Shown: positions 1-7,593 of the stretch, piece after piece
How positions within the stretch are numbered: the first letter of the stretch is position 1
How the letters are laid out: each line of letters starts with the position of its first letter
Source of the DNA: Bacteroidales bacterium
GTDB lineage: Bacteria > Bacteroidota > Bacteroidia > Bacteroidales > UBA12077
Assembly (NCBI GenBank): GCA_030668615.1
Contig: DAOUTQ010000008.1
Location: forward strand, 1-41,880
Reading direction: 5' to 3'
DNA: 41,880 nucleotides
Translations under genes and position numbers: made by a program
The notes under the pieces: model-generated
What the model was told of the DNA's origin: nothing
Databases searched by the model: none
The model's input: only the letters and a program-made list of their open reading frames with translations

Positions 1-1
1 A

Positions 2-184
2 ATGAAATTAAGTTGGTCAAGAGAAGAAGTTGATACAAAATTACATGGAATCATGTGTAGTATTCATGAAGCATGTGTTAAGTATGGAAAAGATGCAGAT
101 GGACATGTTGATTATGTAAAAGGAGCAAATATTGCAGGTTTCTTAAAAGTAGCAAATGCAATGTTAGATCAAGGAGTTATTTAA
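2..184 (+). CDS. gdhA: NADP-type glutamate dehydrogenase, C-terminal fragment
   Basis: This is the last 60 residues of a gene that begins outside the window. The closing segment GANIAGFLKVANAMLDQGVI matches the conserved C-terminal helix of hexameric glutamate dehydrogenases, which interconvert 2-oxoglutarate plus ammonia and glutamate in the cytoplasm. The frame is open to the window edge, so the ATG at base 2 is an internal Met, not the start. A strong intrinsic terminator follows about 40 bases after the stop, so the gene probably ends its transcription unit. Cofactor preference (NADP or NAD) is inferred from similarity to the E. coli-type enzyme and cannot be verified from this fragment. 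Confidence 0.85.
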   Translation: MKLSWSREEVDTKLHGIMCSIHEACVKYGKDADGHVDYVKGANIAGFLKVANAMLDQGVI

Positions 185-225
185 TTTATATATAACTTAG
201 AGTTTTTAGTTTGTAGTTTATGGTT

Positions 226-256
226 AAGGGAGCACATTATGTGCTCCCTTTTTTAT
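226..256 (+). terminator. Intrinsic terminator after gdhA
   Basis: A perfect 10-bp stem (AAGGGAGCAC / GTGCTCCCTT) with a 5-base loop ATTAT is followed directly by a run of T. This is a textbook rho-independent terminator. Confidence 0.9.
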
Positions 257-359
257 GTCTAATTGTCATATCTATAATAAATACATTTAAAATATGAACA
301 AATTGACAGATGTATATAGGTTGGTATATTAATTGAAGGTTATTTACAAAATTAAAATT

Positions 360-596
360 ATGAAAGAATTTGTAACAAAACATAAGTTTGGACTGTTATT
401 AATAATACCGGGAATTATTGCTGGCTTTTTATACTGGAAGTATGTAGGTTGTGCAAGTGGCACATGCGCGATTACATCAAACTGGCATACTATGGTTGGA
501 TTTGGTGCTCTTATTGGGTATTTTATTGGTGATAGTATTGATGACGTAATAAAAAAGCGTAAATCGAAAGAAGAGAATGATCATCAAAAAGATTAA
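360..596 (+). CDS. DUF6132 family small membrane protein
   Basis: A 78-residue protein with two hydrophobic segments (about residues 7-26 and 43-60), the first followed by a short cysteine-bearing loop, CASGTCAIT, and then a charged Lys/Glu tail. This matches the DUF6132 family of Bacteroidota inner-membrane proteins; its function is unknown. I start it at the ATG at 360 rather than the in-frame TTG at 333, because MKEFVTKHKFG gives a normal N terminus. The next gene, 42 bases on, encodes an exported thioredoxin. The two cysteines in the loop make a redox or metal-relay partnership thinkable, but that is inference. Confidence 0.7.
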   Translation: MKEFVTKHKFGLLLIIPGIIAGFLYWKYVGCASGTCAITSNWHTMVGFGALIGYFIGDSIDDVIKKRKSKEENDHQKD

Positions 597-638
597 CACG
601 AAAAAGTATTTATTTAAAAATCTATAAATTCAAAAAAA

Positions 639-1145
639 ATGAAAAGAGTATTATTAATAGCGTTAATTGCTTCTGTAGGTTTTACCCAGGCATGTCAGGG
701 AAATGCAAGTGCCTCAGAAGAGAACAAAAAAGAATTATCTGAAGCTAAAACAGAAAAGGTAAAAACAGAGAAAGCAACTATTACTTTAAACAAAGAAGAA
801 TTCAAGAAGAAAGTACTGAATTATGAGGTAAATAAAACTTGGAAATATGAAGGTGATTTACCAAGTATAGTTGATTTTTACGCAGACTGGTGTGGACCAT
901 GTAAAATTGCCGCTCCAATACTTGAAGAAATTGCCCAAGAATACAAAGGAAAAATACATGTATATAAAGTAGATACACAAAAAGATCCTGAACTTGCGCA
1001 AATGTTTGGTGTGCAAGGAATACCTGCATTTTTATACATCCCAATGGAAGGGCAACCAACTATGAATTCTGGAATTGGAAGAACAAAAGAAGAAACTAAA
1101 GCAATGTTTAGAAAAGCAATTGAAGATATTTTATTAAAAGAATAA
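639..1145 (+). CDS. Exported thioredoxin-fold protein
   Basis: 168 residues. An N-terminal signal sequence ends in FTQAC (Cys19), a weak lipobox, so it is either a lipoprotein or a periplasmic protein. A charged, Lys/Glu-rich linker (about 25-50) precedes a thioredoxin fold with the active site WCGPC (Cys85 and Cys88) and the cis-proline segment GIPAF. It should catalyse thiol-disulfide exchange in the periplasm. The active site is identical to cytosolic thioredoxin, so a reducing role fed by a membrane electron donor is more likely than DsbA-like oxidation. It probably forms a unit with the DUF6132 gene upstream. The fold is certain; the partner is not. Confidence 0.85.
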   Translation: MKRVLLIALIASVGFTQACQGNASASEENKKELSEAKTEKVKTEKATITLNKEEFKKKVLNYEVNKTWKYEGDLPSIVDFYADWCGPCKIAAPILEEIAQEYKGKIHVYKVDTQKDPELAQMFGVQGIPAFLYIPMEGQPTMNSGIGRTKEETKAMFRKAIEDILLKE

Positions 1146-1174
1146 TTGTTTCATTTAGTTAAATGTTACTTTTT

Positions 1175-1211
1175 AAAAGCTGTTTCCTATTTAGGAGCAG
1201 CTTTTATTTTC
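1175..1211. terminator. Bidirectional terminator between convergent genes
   Basis: AAAAGCTG pairs with CAGCTTTT around an inner, partly paired TTCCTA/TAGGAG segment. There are A's on the left and T's on the right. It lies between the convergent thioredoxin and hldD genes and can serve both. Confidence 0.7.
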
Positions 1212-1227
1212 TCATTAGTAGTGTTTT

Positions 1228-2193
1228 TTAGTTGTATTTATTACCAATCAAGTAGTTTTTAACATAATCCAAAACACCATCTTCTAAATCCGTAAAAGGT
1301 TTGTCATAACCTATCGATCGAAGTTTACTCATGTTAGCTTCAGTAAAATATTGGTATTTATCACGGATATCAACAGGAGTATCAATAAAACCTATATTTT
1401 CAGTAATATCCATTCCTTTAAAAGTATTCTTTGTTAAATCAAGAAAGGTTCTTCCTTTTCCGGTTCCAATATTATAAAGACCAGAATCTTTTCTATGATT
1501 CATTAAAAAGAACATAATGTCACTCAAATCCTTAACATAAACAAAGTCACGAGTCTGACCACCGTCTGTAAAATCGGGATTATGAGATTTAAACAGATTC
1601 ATTTTTTCGGTTTTCTTAATCTGATTAAATGCGTGTAGAACAACCGAAGCCATTCGACCTTTATGATATTCATTCGGACCATAAACATTAAAGAATTTCA
1701 ATCCTGCCCAGAAATAAGGTTTCTTTTCCTGCGCTAAAGCCCATTTATCAAAATCGTTTTTCGATTCTCCGTATAAGTTCAAGGGTTTTAACTTCTCAAC
1801 AATTTCATGATTATCTTTGTATCCAAATTCTCCAAGACCATATGTTGCTGCAGATGAAGCATAAACAAGAGGTAAACCATATTTTACACATTTTTCCCAA
1901 ACCGCTTTTGAATAGTTAAGATTCAGAACATCATAAATTTCTTTAGGAAATCCTGTAGTTGCCGATCTGGCTCCCATATGAAAAACGAACTGTACAAAAC
2001 GTTGGTTTTCTTCTAACCAATCAATAAAATCATCGCGATGAATTTTGTGAGAAAAGATCTTGCCTTCAAGATTTTTATTTTTTTCAGGATGAGAAAAGTC
2101 ATCAACAACAACTATATCCTTAAATCCTTCACTATTGAGTTTGCTAACTAAATTACTGCCAATAAATCCTGCTGCTCCGGTAACTATAATCAT
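1228..2193 (-). CDS. hldD: ADP-glyceromanno-heptose 6-epimerase
   Basis: 321 residues, the usual family length. It converts ADP-D-glycero-D-manno-heptose to the L-glycero form for the lipopolysaccharide inner core. Visible signatures are the Rossmann NAD(P) loop TGAAGFIGSN at residues 5-14, the SAATYG segment, a YGESK catalytic Tyr-x-x-x-Lys, and the hallmark FFNVYGPNEYHKGRMASVV, which separates HldD from GalE-type epimerases. It is the last gene of a probable mqnB-mqnD-hldD operon, 27 bases after mqnD. The link between menaquinone and LPS genes is probably only positional. Symbol rfaD is a synonym. Confidence 0.92.
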   Translation of the reverse strand: MIIVTGAAGFIGSNLVSKLNSEGFKDIVVVDDFSHPEKNKNLEGKIFSHKIHRDDFIDWLEENQRFVQFVFHMGARSATTGFPKEIYDVLNLNYSKAVWEKCVKYGLPLVYASSAATYGLGEFGYKDNHEIVEKLKPLNLYGESKNDFDKWALAQEKKPYFWAGLKFFNVYGPNEYHKGRMASVVLHAFNQIKKTEKMNLFKSHNPDFTDGGQTRDFVYVKDLSDIMFFLMNHRKDSGLYNIGTGKGRTFLDLTKNTFKGMDITENIGFIDTPVDIRDKYQYFTEANMSKLRSIGYDKPFTDLEDGVLDYVKNYLIGNKYN

Positions 2194-2220
2194 AACTGTT
2201 TTGTTGTTTAATAACGTGTG

Positions 2221-3054
2221 CTAAGTTAAGAAAATTTGCGTATTCATTTCAGGTAAAACACCTAAAGATATTGCCTTGTCATATAATATCTCAATTGCTT
2301 TTTTCCCATCTTCACCTAAATCAATTGTAAAGTTATTTACATATAACTTAATATGTTTATACATTACATCTTCATCCATTTCCTGTGCGTATTGTTTAAT
2401 ATATGGATAAGCCGATTTAGGATTTTCAAAAGCAAATTCAACACTTCGTTTTAAAACTCTGTTTATTTTTAACTGAAGATCGTGTTCTAATTTCCTGTTT
2501 ACAGCAATTCCCCCCAAAGGAATAGGAAGTCCTGTTTCTTTTTCCCAATATTCTCCAAGATCAATAATTTTCTTCAATCCTTTTTTTTCGTACGTAAATC
2601 TGTTTTCGTGTATAATTAATCCAGCATCAACTTCCTTATCAAGAATTGCATCCTCAATATCTGAAAAAAGATATTCTTTCTTATTTTTTGCTTCGGGGAA
2701 TGCTATGCTCAGTAATAAATTTGCTGTGGTATTTAAACCTGGAATGGCAATTTTAACATCATTTAATTCATCAGGATAAATCTTTTGTTTACTTATAAGT
2801 AAAGGTCCATTTTTATATCCCAAAGCACTTCCTGAATCTAATAAAAGGTAGTTGTTCGCAATCTTTGAGTATGCATGGTAACTTATTTTGGTAACATCCA
2901 ACTCATTGTTTAAAGCTTTGGTATTTAACTCTTCCACGTCAGCTAAAACAACATCAAAATCAAGATCTTCAGTATCTATTTTGTGATGAACCAAAGCATC
3001 AAAAATAAAAGTATCGTTTGGGCAGGTAGAAAAACCTAATGATATTTTTTGCAT
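2221..3054 (-). CDS. mqnD: 1,4-dihydroxy-6-naphthoate synthase
   Basis: 277 residues. This futalosine-pathway enzyme converts cyclic dehypoxanthinyl futalosine to 1,4-dihydroxy-6-naphthoate on the way to menaquinone. The N terminus LGFSTCPNDTFIFDALVH is the characteristic MqnD start in the periplasmic-binding-protein-like fold, which distinguishes it from MqnA. It follows mqnB by only 3 bases, so the two are cotranscribed. mqnA, mqnC and mqnE are not in the window and must lie elsewhere. Confidence 0.9.
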   Translation of the reverse strand: MQKISLGFSTCPNDTFIFDALVHHKIDTEDLDFDVVLADVEELNTKALNNELDVTKISYHAYSKIANNYLLLDSGSALGYKNGPLLISKQKIYPDELNDVKIAIPGLNTTANLLLSIAFPEAKNKKEYLFSDIEDAILDKEVDAGLIIHENRFTYEKKGLKKIIDLGEYWEKETGLPIPLGGIAVNRKLEHDLQLKINRVLKRSVEFAFENPKSAYPYIKQYAQEMDEDVMYKHIKLYVNNFTIDLGEDGKKAIEILYDKAISLGVLPEMNTQIFLT

Positions 3055-3057
3055 AAT

Positions 3058-3744
3058 TTAGGTCCCCTCGTTTTTCTTAATAACATCAATTATTTCAAAA
3101 AGTTTTTCATTAAGATTGCTTATTGCTAAAGGAATATCCCAGTTTGCATTATTTCTTTCCTCTACATAATTAGAAATAGATCTTATTTGCATGAATTTAA
3201 CACCCTCATTTAAACAAACATAAAAAAATGCAGCACCTTCCATAGTCTCAATATCAGCTTTAAATTTACTCTTGAATAATTCAATACTGGACTTGTTTCC
3301 ATGAGTTGTATTTACAGTTATGCCTGAAACATTTTTAAGTTTCAGATTTAATTTAGTTGGATTAAGGAGTTTGCTATCAGTAAAAGGTATTTGATCTTTC
3401 TCAATAAATCCTTTTTCGAAAAGAGTGAAAAACTCATTTTTATCTTCAATTCCAAGATCTGCAAGCTCATCCGATTTAACATTTACTACATCACCTATAT
3501 TCAAATCTGGTGTGAAACTACCAGCAATACCAACATTTATTATAAAATCGTATTTTTTAATAGATAATTTTTTTGTTAATGCATAAGTTGTTAAAGTACT
3601 TCCAATTCCTGTAACCAGAAAATCAACACTAAAATTTTTATTTCCTGAGTATTTCATAACGCATGCCGTTGATGTTTTGATCTTTAGTCTGTTTTTTAAA
3701 GGAAGTATTTCTTTTTCTGTTGCAGAAACAATTAATATCTTCAT
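3058..3744 (-). CDS. mqnB: Futalosine hydrolase
   Basis: 228 residues of the nucleoside phosphorylase/hydrolase fold (MTA/SAH nucleosidase superfamily). It cleaves hypoxanthine from futalosine. The segments NVGIAGSF and ETMEGAAFFYV (the Glu-Met-Glu substrate-binding signature) are visible, as is the N terminus ILIVSATEKE. Pairing with mqnD supports futalosine hydrolase over a generic nucleosidase. It is the first gene of the operon, with a -7 box about 24 bases before the start. Confidence 0.88.
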   Translation of the reverse strand: MKILIVSATEKEILPLKNRLKIKTSTACVMKYSGNKNFSVDFLVTGIGSTLTTYALTKKLSIKKYDFIINVGIAGSFTPDLNIGDVVNVKSDELADLGIEDKNEFFTLFEKGFIEKDQIPFTDSKLLNPTKLNLKLKNVSGITVNTTHGNKSSIELFKSKFKADIETMEGAAFFYVCLNEGVKFMQIRSISNYVEERNNANWDIPLAISNLNEKLFEIIDVIKKNEGT

Positions 3745-3767
3745 GTTTATTAGTATTTTTGTTAACT

Positions 3768-3775
3768 CAAAGATA
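3768..3775 (-). promoter_or_regulatory. Putative -7 box for mqnB operon
   Basis: On the minus strand this reads TATCTTTG, a match to the Bacteroidota consensus TAnnTTTG, about 24 bases before the mqnB start codon. No convincing -33 TTG element is visible. Confidence 0.5.
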
Positions 3776-3829
3776 TTATTTTTATATCAGATTTGTTGTT
3801 AATTTATAAATACAAAAGCAGATTCAAAC

Positions 3830-4243
3830 ATGGTTTACGTAACCCGAAGAGAGCGTTTTAGTGCCGCACATCGATTATTCAGAGAAGAGTGGAGTGATGA
3901 TAAAAACTTGGAGATATTCGATAAGTGTTCATACCCAAACTGGCACGGACATAATTACGTACTTTATGTTACAGTTAAAGGTGAGCTAAACTCTGAGACA
4001 GGTTTTGTTGTTAATATAAAACGTCTGAGTAAAATTATTAAAGAAAAAGTAATTGTTAAACTGGATCATAGAAATCTAAACTTAGATGTTGATTTTTTAA
4101 AAGGGAAGATGGCTTCCACTGAGAATTTAGCAATAGGTATTTGGGAACAACTTGAGCCTACTATTAGTGCTTTAGGTATTCAGTTACATCGTATTAAAAT
4201 TAAAGAAACAGAAAATAATTACGTAGAATATTTTGGAAATTAA
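3830..4243 (+). CDS. 6-pyruvoyl-tetrahydropterin synthase/QueD family protein
   Basis: 137 residues of the PTPS fold. The zinc histidines are in SAAHR (N-terminal) and HGH; the putative catalytic Cys lies in CSYPNWHGHNY. The Cys-to-HGH spacing, CX5HGH, is that of eukaryotic-type PTPS rather than the CX3HGH of QueD. The conserved C-terminal Glu is present (KIKETENNYVEY). It acts on 7,8-dihydroneopterin triphosphate, the product of FolE, whose gene starts 6 bases later, so the two act in sequence. Whether the product is 6-pyruvoyl-tetrahydropterin (biopterin-type) or 6-carboxy-tetrahydropterin (queuosine) cannot be settled from sequence; the spacing leans to the former. Confidence 0.85.
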   Translation: MVYVTRRERFSAAHRLFREEWSDDKNLEIFDKCSYPNWHGHNYVLYVTVKGELNSETGFVVNIKRLSKIIKEKVIVKLDHRNLNLDVDFLKGKMASTENLAIGIWEQLEPTISALGIQLHRIKIKETENNYVEYFGN

Positions 4244-4249
4244 ATAATT

Positions 4250-4888
4250 ATGGAAATAATAAATAACGGGGTTAAAACATTTGATGATATTGGATATGCA
4301 AGAATTGACAGATGGGATGATGAAAAAACAGCCAAGTTAGCTGTGCATTACAAAGCAATTCTTGAATTAATAGGTGAGAATCCTGAAAGAGAAGGTTTGT
4401 TAGATACTCCAGATCGAGTGGCTAAAGCAATTCAGTTTTTAACTAAAGGGTATGGAATTGAGCCAAAAGACATATTAAAATCTGCTATTTTTAAGGAAGA
4501 TTATAAGCAAATGGTTATTGTTAAGGATATTGAAATATATTCAATGTGCGAGCATCATATGATTCCATTCTACGGGAAAGCTCATGTTGCTTATATACCA
4601 AACCAACATATTACAGGATTAAGCAAAATAGCTCATGTTGTTGAGGCTTATGCAAGAAGACTGCAGGTTCAAGAGCGACTAACTATGCAGATACGTGATT
4701 GCTTACAGGATGCTTTAGATCCGATGGGAGTAGCTGTAGTTATTGAAGCTTCACATATGTGTATGCAAATGCGAGGTGTTCAAAAGCAAAACTCTGTAAC
4801 AACAACTTCAGCATTTACTGGAATCTTTTTACGTGATACTAAAACGCGCGAAGAATTTATCCATTTAATTGGATCAAGACTTCATTAA
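4250..4888 (+). CDS. folE: GTP cyclohydrolase I
   Basis: 212 residues, typical length. It converts GTP to 7,8-dihydroneopterin triphosphate, the entry step for folate and pterin cofactors. The zinc-binding CEHHMIPF, the [20 protein letters not shown] block and the [11 protein letters not shown] block are all present, so the enzyme should be active. It is the second gene of a two-gene unit with the PTPS homologue. No hairpin is evident downstream. Confidence 0.95.
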   Translation: MEIINNGVKTFDDIGYARIDRWDDEKTAKLAVHYKAILELIGENPEREGLLDTPDRVAKAIQFLTKGYGIEPKDILKSAIFKEDYKQMVIVKDIEIYSMCEHHMIPFYGKAHVAYIPNQHITGLSKIAHVVEAYARRLQVQERLTMQIRDCLQDALDPMGVAVVIEASHMCMQMRGVQKQNSVTTTSAFTGIFLRDTKTREEFIHLIGSRLH

Positions 4889-5102
4889 AAAGCATTTACA
4901 ATATAATATAAAATACCATTTCGATTTATTTTTGACTCGTAATATCAATTCTTCATCAAAATGTCGTATTTAAAATCTAATTTAATGTTTAGAATTGTTC
5001 CCCGAAATTCGAGATGTAAACAAATGCCGTTACATATTCAATTCATATTTATTTTTACAAATATGACATATTGAATAGTAAACGGTATAAATGATATTTT
5101 CT

Positions 5103-5110
5103 TATTTTTG
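5103..5110 (+). promoter_or_regulatory. Putative -7 box for fabD
   Basis: TATTTTTG matches TAnnTTTG 45 bases before the fabD start. A TTG at 5071 is too far upstream (29 bases) for the usual -33 spacing. The rest of the 4889-5154 spacer is AT-rich with no other structure that I can name. Confidence 0.4.
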
Positions 5111-5154
5111 ACCGCTGTAATTGATGAAATATATATTAATCAAAACATAAAAAT

Positions 5155-6027
5155 ATGAAAGCATACGTATTCCCTGGTCAGGGAGCACAATTTGTAGGAA
5201 TGGGTAAAGATCTTTATGATAATTTTCCTGTTGCCAAAGAATTATTTGAAAAAGCAAATGAAATTTTAGGTTTTAGAATTACTGATTTAATGTTTGAAGG
5301 TACTGAAGAAGATTTAAGACAAACAAAAGTTACTCAGCCTGCTATTTTTTTACATTCAGTTATTTTAGCTAAAACTACCGAAGGCTTTAAGCCTGAAATG
5401 GTTGCAGGTCATTCATTGGGAGAGTTCTCAGCTTTAGTTGCAAACGGAGCATTATCTTTTGAAGATGGATTAACTTTAGTATACAAGCGTGCTATGGCAA
5501 TGCAGAAAGCATGTGAAATTGAACAATCGACTATGGCAGCAATTATCGGTTTAGAAGATAATGTTGTTGAAGATATTTGCACAGGCATTGACGATGTTGT
5601 TGTTCCTGCAAACTATAACTGTCCAGGGCAATTGGTTATCTCAGGTTCAATGAAAGGAATTGAAGTTGCTTGTGAAAAAATGAAAGAAGCAGGCGCTAAA
5701 CGTGCTTTACCATTAAAAGTTGGTGGTGCTTTCCATTCTCCATTAATGGAGCCTGCAAGAGTTGAGTTAGCCGAAGCTATTAATTCTGCTAATTTTTCAA
5801 ATCCTATTTGCCCTGTTTATCAGAATGTTGATGCAAAGCCTTATACTGATGCAGCTCAAATTAAAGAAAATTTAATTAAGCAATTAACTTCGCCAGTAAA
5901 ATGGACATACATTATGCAAAATATGATTGCTGATGGAATGAGCTCTTATACTGAAGTTGGACCAGGAGCTGTTTTACAAGGATTACTTAAGAAAGTAGAC
6001 AGGCAAATTCCTACTCAAAGCGCATAG
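5155..6027 (+). CDS. fabD: Malonyl-CoA:ACP transacylase
   Basis: 290 residues. It loads malonyl groups onto acyl carrier protein for fatty-acid elongation in the cytoplasm. Visible are the N-terminal FPGQGAQFVGMG, the nucleophile elbow GHSLGEF (Ser87), the substrate-carboxylate site in QPAIF, and the catalytic His in GAFHSPLM. Length and motifs are canonical. It stands alone, without other fab genes, and is followed by hairpin-forming repeat DNA that separates it from the convergent OsmC-like gene. Confidence 0.95.
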   Translation: MKAYVFPGQGAQFVGMGKDLYDNFPVAKELFEKANEILGFRITDLMFEGTEEDLRQTKVTQPAIFLHSVILAKTTEGFKPEMVAGHSLGEFSALVANGALSFEDGLTLVYKRAMAMQKACEIEQSTMAAIIGLEDNVVEDICTGIDDVVVPANYNCPGQLVISGSMKGIEVACEKMKEAGAKRALPLKVGGAFHSPLMEPARVELAEAINSANFSNPICPVYQNVDAKPYTDAAQIKENLIKQLTSPVKWTYIMQNMIADGMSSYTEVGPGAVLQGLLKKVDRQIPTQSA

Positions 6028-6039
6028 GTTGTAGATTGT

Positions 6040-6090
6040 AATGTCATACTTCGATATCGTTCAGTATGATAATGGAAAGAATATTGAAAA
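6040..6090. repeat. Dispersed repeat, copy 1 (left hairpin)
   Basis: TCATACT and AGTATGA form a hairpin around TTCGATATCGTT. The element belongs to the TGTCAT...ATGACA family found in six other intergenic spaces here. The neighbouring terminator hairpin at 6091-6135 contains an inverted version of the same core (ATCGAAGTAT). Confidence 0.6.
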
Positions 6091-6135
6091 AAGTTGTCAT
6101 GCTGAGTTTATCGAAGTATAGACAACTTTTTTTAT
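6091..6135. terminator. Repeat-derived bidirectional terminator
   Basis: AAGTTGTC pairs with GACAACTT. The stem continues inward as ATGCT/AGTAT with one bulged A, and a T run follows. It lies between convergent fabD and the OsmC-like gene and appears to have been recruited from the dispersed repeat family. Confidence 0.7.
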
Positions 6136-6549
6136 TTAAAATTTCAAAGAAATATTTTGTTTTGTCTCATCATGAAGACTTAACGGAACAGGTGAGACTT
6201 TTACCAGACTTTGTAAGATTTTCTTTTGTTTATCGTTTAAATCACACATTGAAAAATCATATTCAATTTTTACTTCGGCTACTCTGCGAGGGTTTTCCGA
6301 CATAATTTTCCATGTTTTTGCTGTTGCACCATCAATGCTAAAACCACTTTCTTTAGCCTTGATTCCCATTATCGTAAAAATACAACTTGCTAATGATGTA
6401 GCTAAAAGATCTGTTGGTGAAAATGTTTCTCCTTTACCCTTATTATCTGTAGGAGCATCTGTAATTAGCTTATTCCCAGATTGAACATGTACTGCTTCTG
6501 TTCTTAACTGGCCTGTATATGTAGTATGAATTGTTTCTATAGTTTTCAT
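6136..6549 (-). CDS. OsmC-family protein lacking the second redox Cys
   Basis: 137 residues. The family signature GETFSPTDLLATSLASCIFT supplies the first conserved Cys. In classical OsmC/Ohr peroxidases the second Cys sits in a CPV/CPY segment near the C terminus; here the same place reads SPVPLSLH, with Ser for Cys. The two-cysteine hydroperoxide reductase mechanism is therefore not available in its usual form. Another Cys (FSMCDL) exists, but not at the canonical position. The gene is monocistronic and ends in the repeat-derived terminator. Family membership is firm; the substrate is unknown. Confidence 0.85.
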   Translation of the reverse strand: MKTIETIHTTYTGQLRTEAVHVQSGNKLITDAPTDNKGKGETFSPTDLLATSLASCIFTIMGIKAKESGFSIDGATAKTWKIMSENPRRVAEVKIEYDFSMCDLNDKQKKILQSLVKVSPVPLSLHDETKQNISLKF

Positions 6550-6598
6550 AAATTAATAATTGTTGTCTAATATTTTAACATAACCAAATTCATCTTTT

Positions 6599-7126
6599 TC
6601 AATAAAATTCTTTTGGAAATTCTGTTACACCACTTACACCTTTCAAGCCATCTCTAACTAATTCAACCACCATACAATTTTTTTCGGGTGCATCAAATGA
6701 TAGTTTTATTCTATATTTACTTGTTAGCTCGTACCCAAACTTTGGATAATAATTTTCATGACCTACTAAAACAACAGATTTATATCCTAATTCTTTTGCT
6801 TTTAAGTGTGCTTTTTCTATTAGTTTGCCTCCAATTCCTTTGTTTTGGAATTCAGGTAAAACAGAAACCGGTGCAAGTACCAAAGAATCAAAACTTTGTT
6901 TTTCATTTGCAATTTTAATCTTAGTTAGCATAATATGCCCAACAATTCCACCATCAGATTCTGCAACCAACGATAATTCCGGGATAAAAGTACTTGATTT
7001 TCTTAATCTCTCAACAAGATATTGCTCATCGTGGTTGCTAATTTCTAATAAAGCAAAAGCTTGTTTTGTTAAATCAAATACTTTCTGATGATCAGAATTA
7101 TTTTCCTGGCGAATTTTAATATCCAT
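6599..7126 (-). CDS. GNAT-family N-acetyltransferase
   Basis: 175 residues. The acetyl-CoA site is recognisable as VLPEFQNKGIGGKLIEKAH (a variant of the Q/RxxGxG/A motif), followed by LVGHENYYPKFGYE, which is typical of the YhbS-like GNAT subgroup. It should acetylate a small molecule or protein amine; the substrate cannot be predicted. It has its own -7 box about 40 bases upstream and stands apart from its neighbours. Confidence 0.85.
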   Translation of the reverse strand: MDIKIRQENNSDHQKVFDLTKQAFALLEISNHDEQYLVERLRKSSTFIPELSLVAESDGGIVGHIMLTKIKIANEKQSFDSLVLAPVSVLPEFQNKGIGGKLIEKAHLKAKELGYKSVVLVGHENYYPKFGYELTSKYRIKLSFDAPEKNCMVVELVRDGLKGVSGVTEFPKEFY

Positions 7127-7166
7127 TATAACAAGAAATTTGTTTAGCCAATTTATACAGCTTTAA

Positions 7167-7174
7167 CAAATATA
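7167..7174 (-). promoter_or_regulatory. Putative -7 box for GNAT gene
   Basis: Minus strand TATATTTG, matching TAnnTTTG, about 41 bases before the start codon at 7126. Confidence 0.4.
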
Positions 7175-7217
7175 TAAAAATAAAGTTTTTGAAAAATAGA
7201 AAATCTGAATGGCTTAT

Positions 7218-7454
7218 CTAAGAATGTCCACAACTTGCACAACCTGAGCTAACATTTTCAAGCCTGTCAATGTCTCTACGACACTTAATTTCTTCGTGCT
7301 TGGCGCATTTCAATCCTAACTTGCGCATGTCTTTATTTCCTCCGATTGAACTTTGAGGAAATTTTTTGTTTTTGCGGAAGAAAACGTTAAATCCCATAGC
7401 CAAAATAGCTATTGATAATATACCTAATACTAAAAGAAGTAATTCTATAAACAT
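7218..7454 (-). CDS. Small Cys-rich membrane-anchored protein
   Basis: 78 residues. One N-terminal hydrophobic helix (about 2-26) is followed by a basic soluble tail with four cysteines: one in LKCAKH, one in IKCRR and two in GCASCGHS. It vaguely resembles NqrM-type small proteins (one helix plus a Cys cluster) needed for assembly of the Na+-translocating quinone reductase, but the match is too weak to name it. It is monocistronic, with a -7 box about 33 bases upstream. The Cys tail suggests metal or Fe-S handling at the membrane surface; that is inference. Confidence 0.6.
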   Translation of the reverse strand: MFIELLLLVLGILSIAILAMGFNVFFRKNKKFPQSSIGGNKDMRKLGLKCAKHEEIKCRRDIDRLENVSSGCASCGHS

Positions 7455-7486
7455 TAATTAATCTTTGTTGTTATACTTTTCGAATG

Positions 7487-7494
7487 CAAAGATA
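7487..7494 (-). promoter_or_regulatory. Putative -7 box for small membrane protein
   Basis: Minus strand TATCTTTG followed by C, a good match to TAnnTTTG, 33 bases before the start codon at 7454. Confidence 0.5.
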
Positions 7495-7593
7495 GATATT
7501 TAAATCTTTATTTAGCTATATAGATCTTTACATTCTGGGATGATTATAGTAAATAATAAACTTTAAAAGTTTAAAGATAAACAGTAATATATT

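Noticed and set aside
6066-6305. Open frame of 79 codons on the plus strand
   Set aside because: Runs through the repeat-derived terminator and antisense to the OsmC-like gene; no family resemblance.
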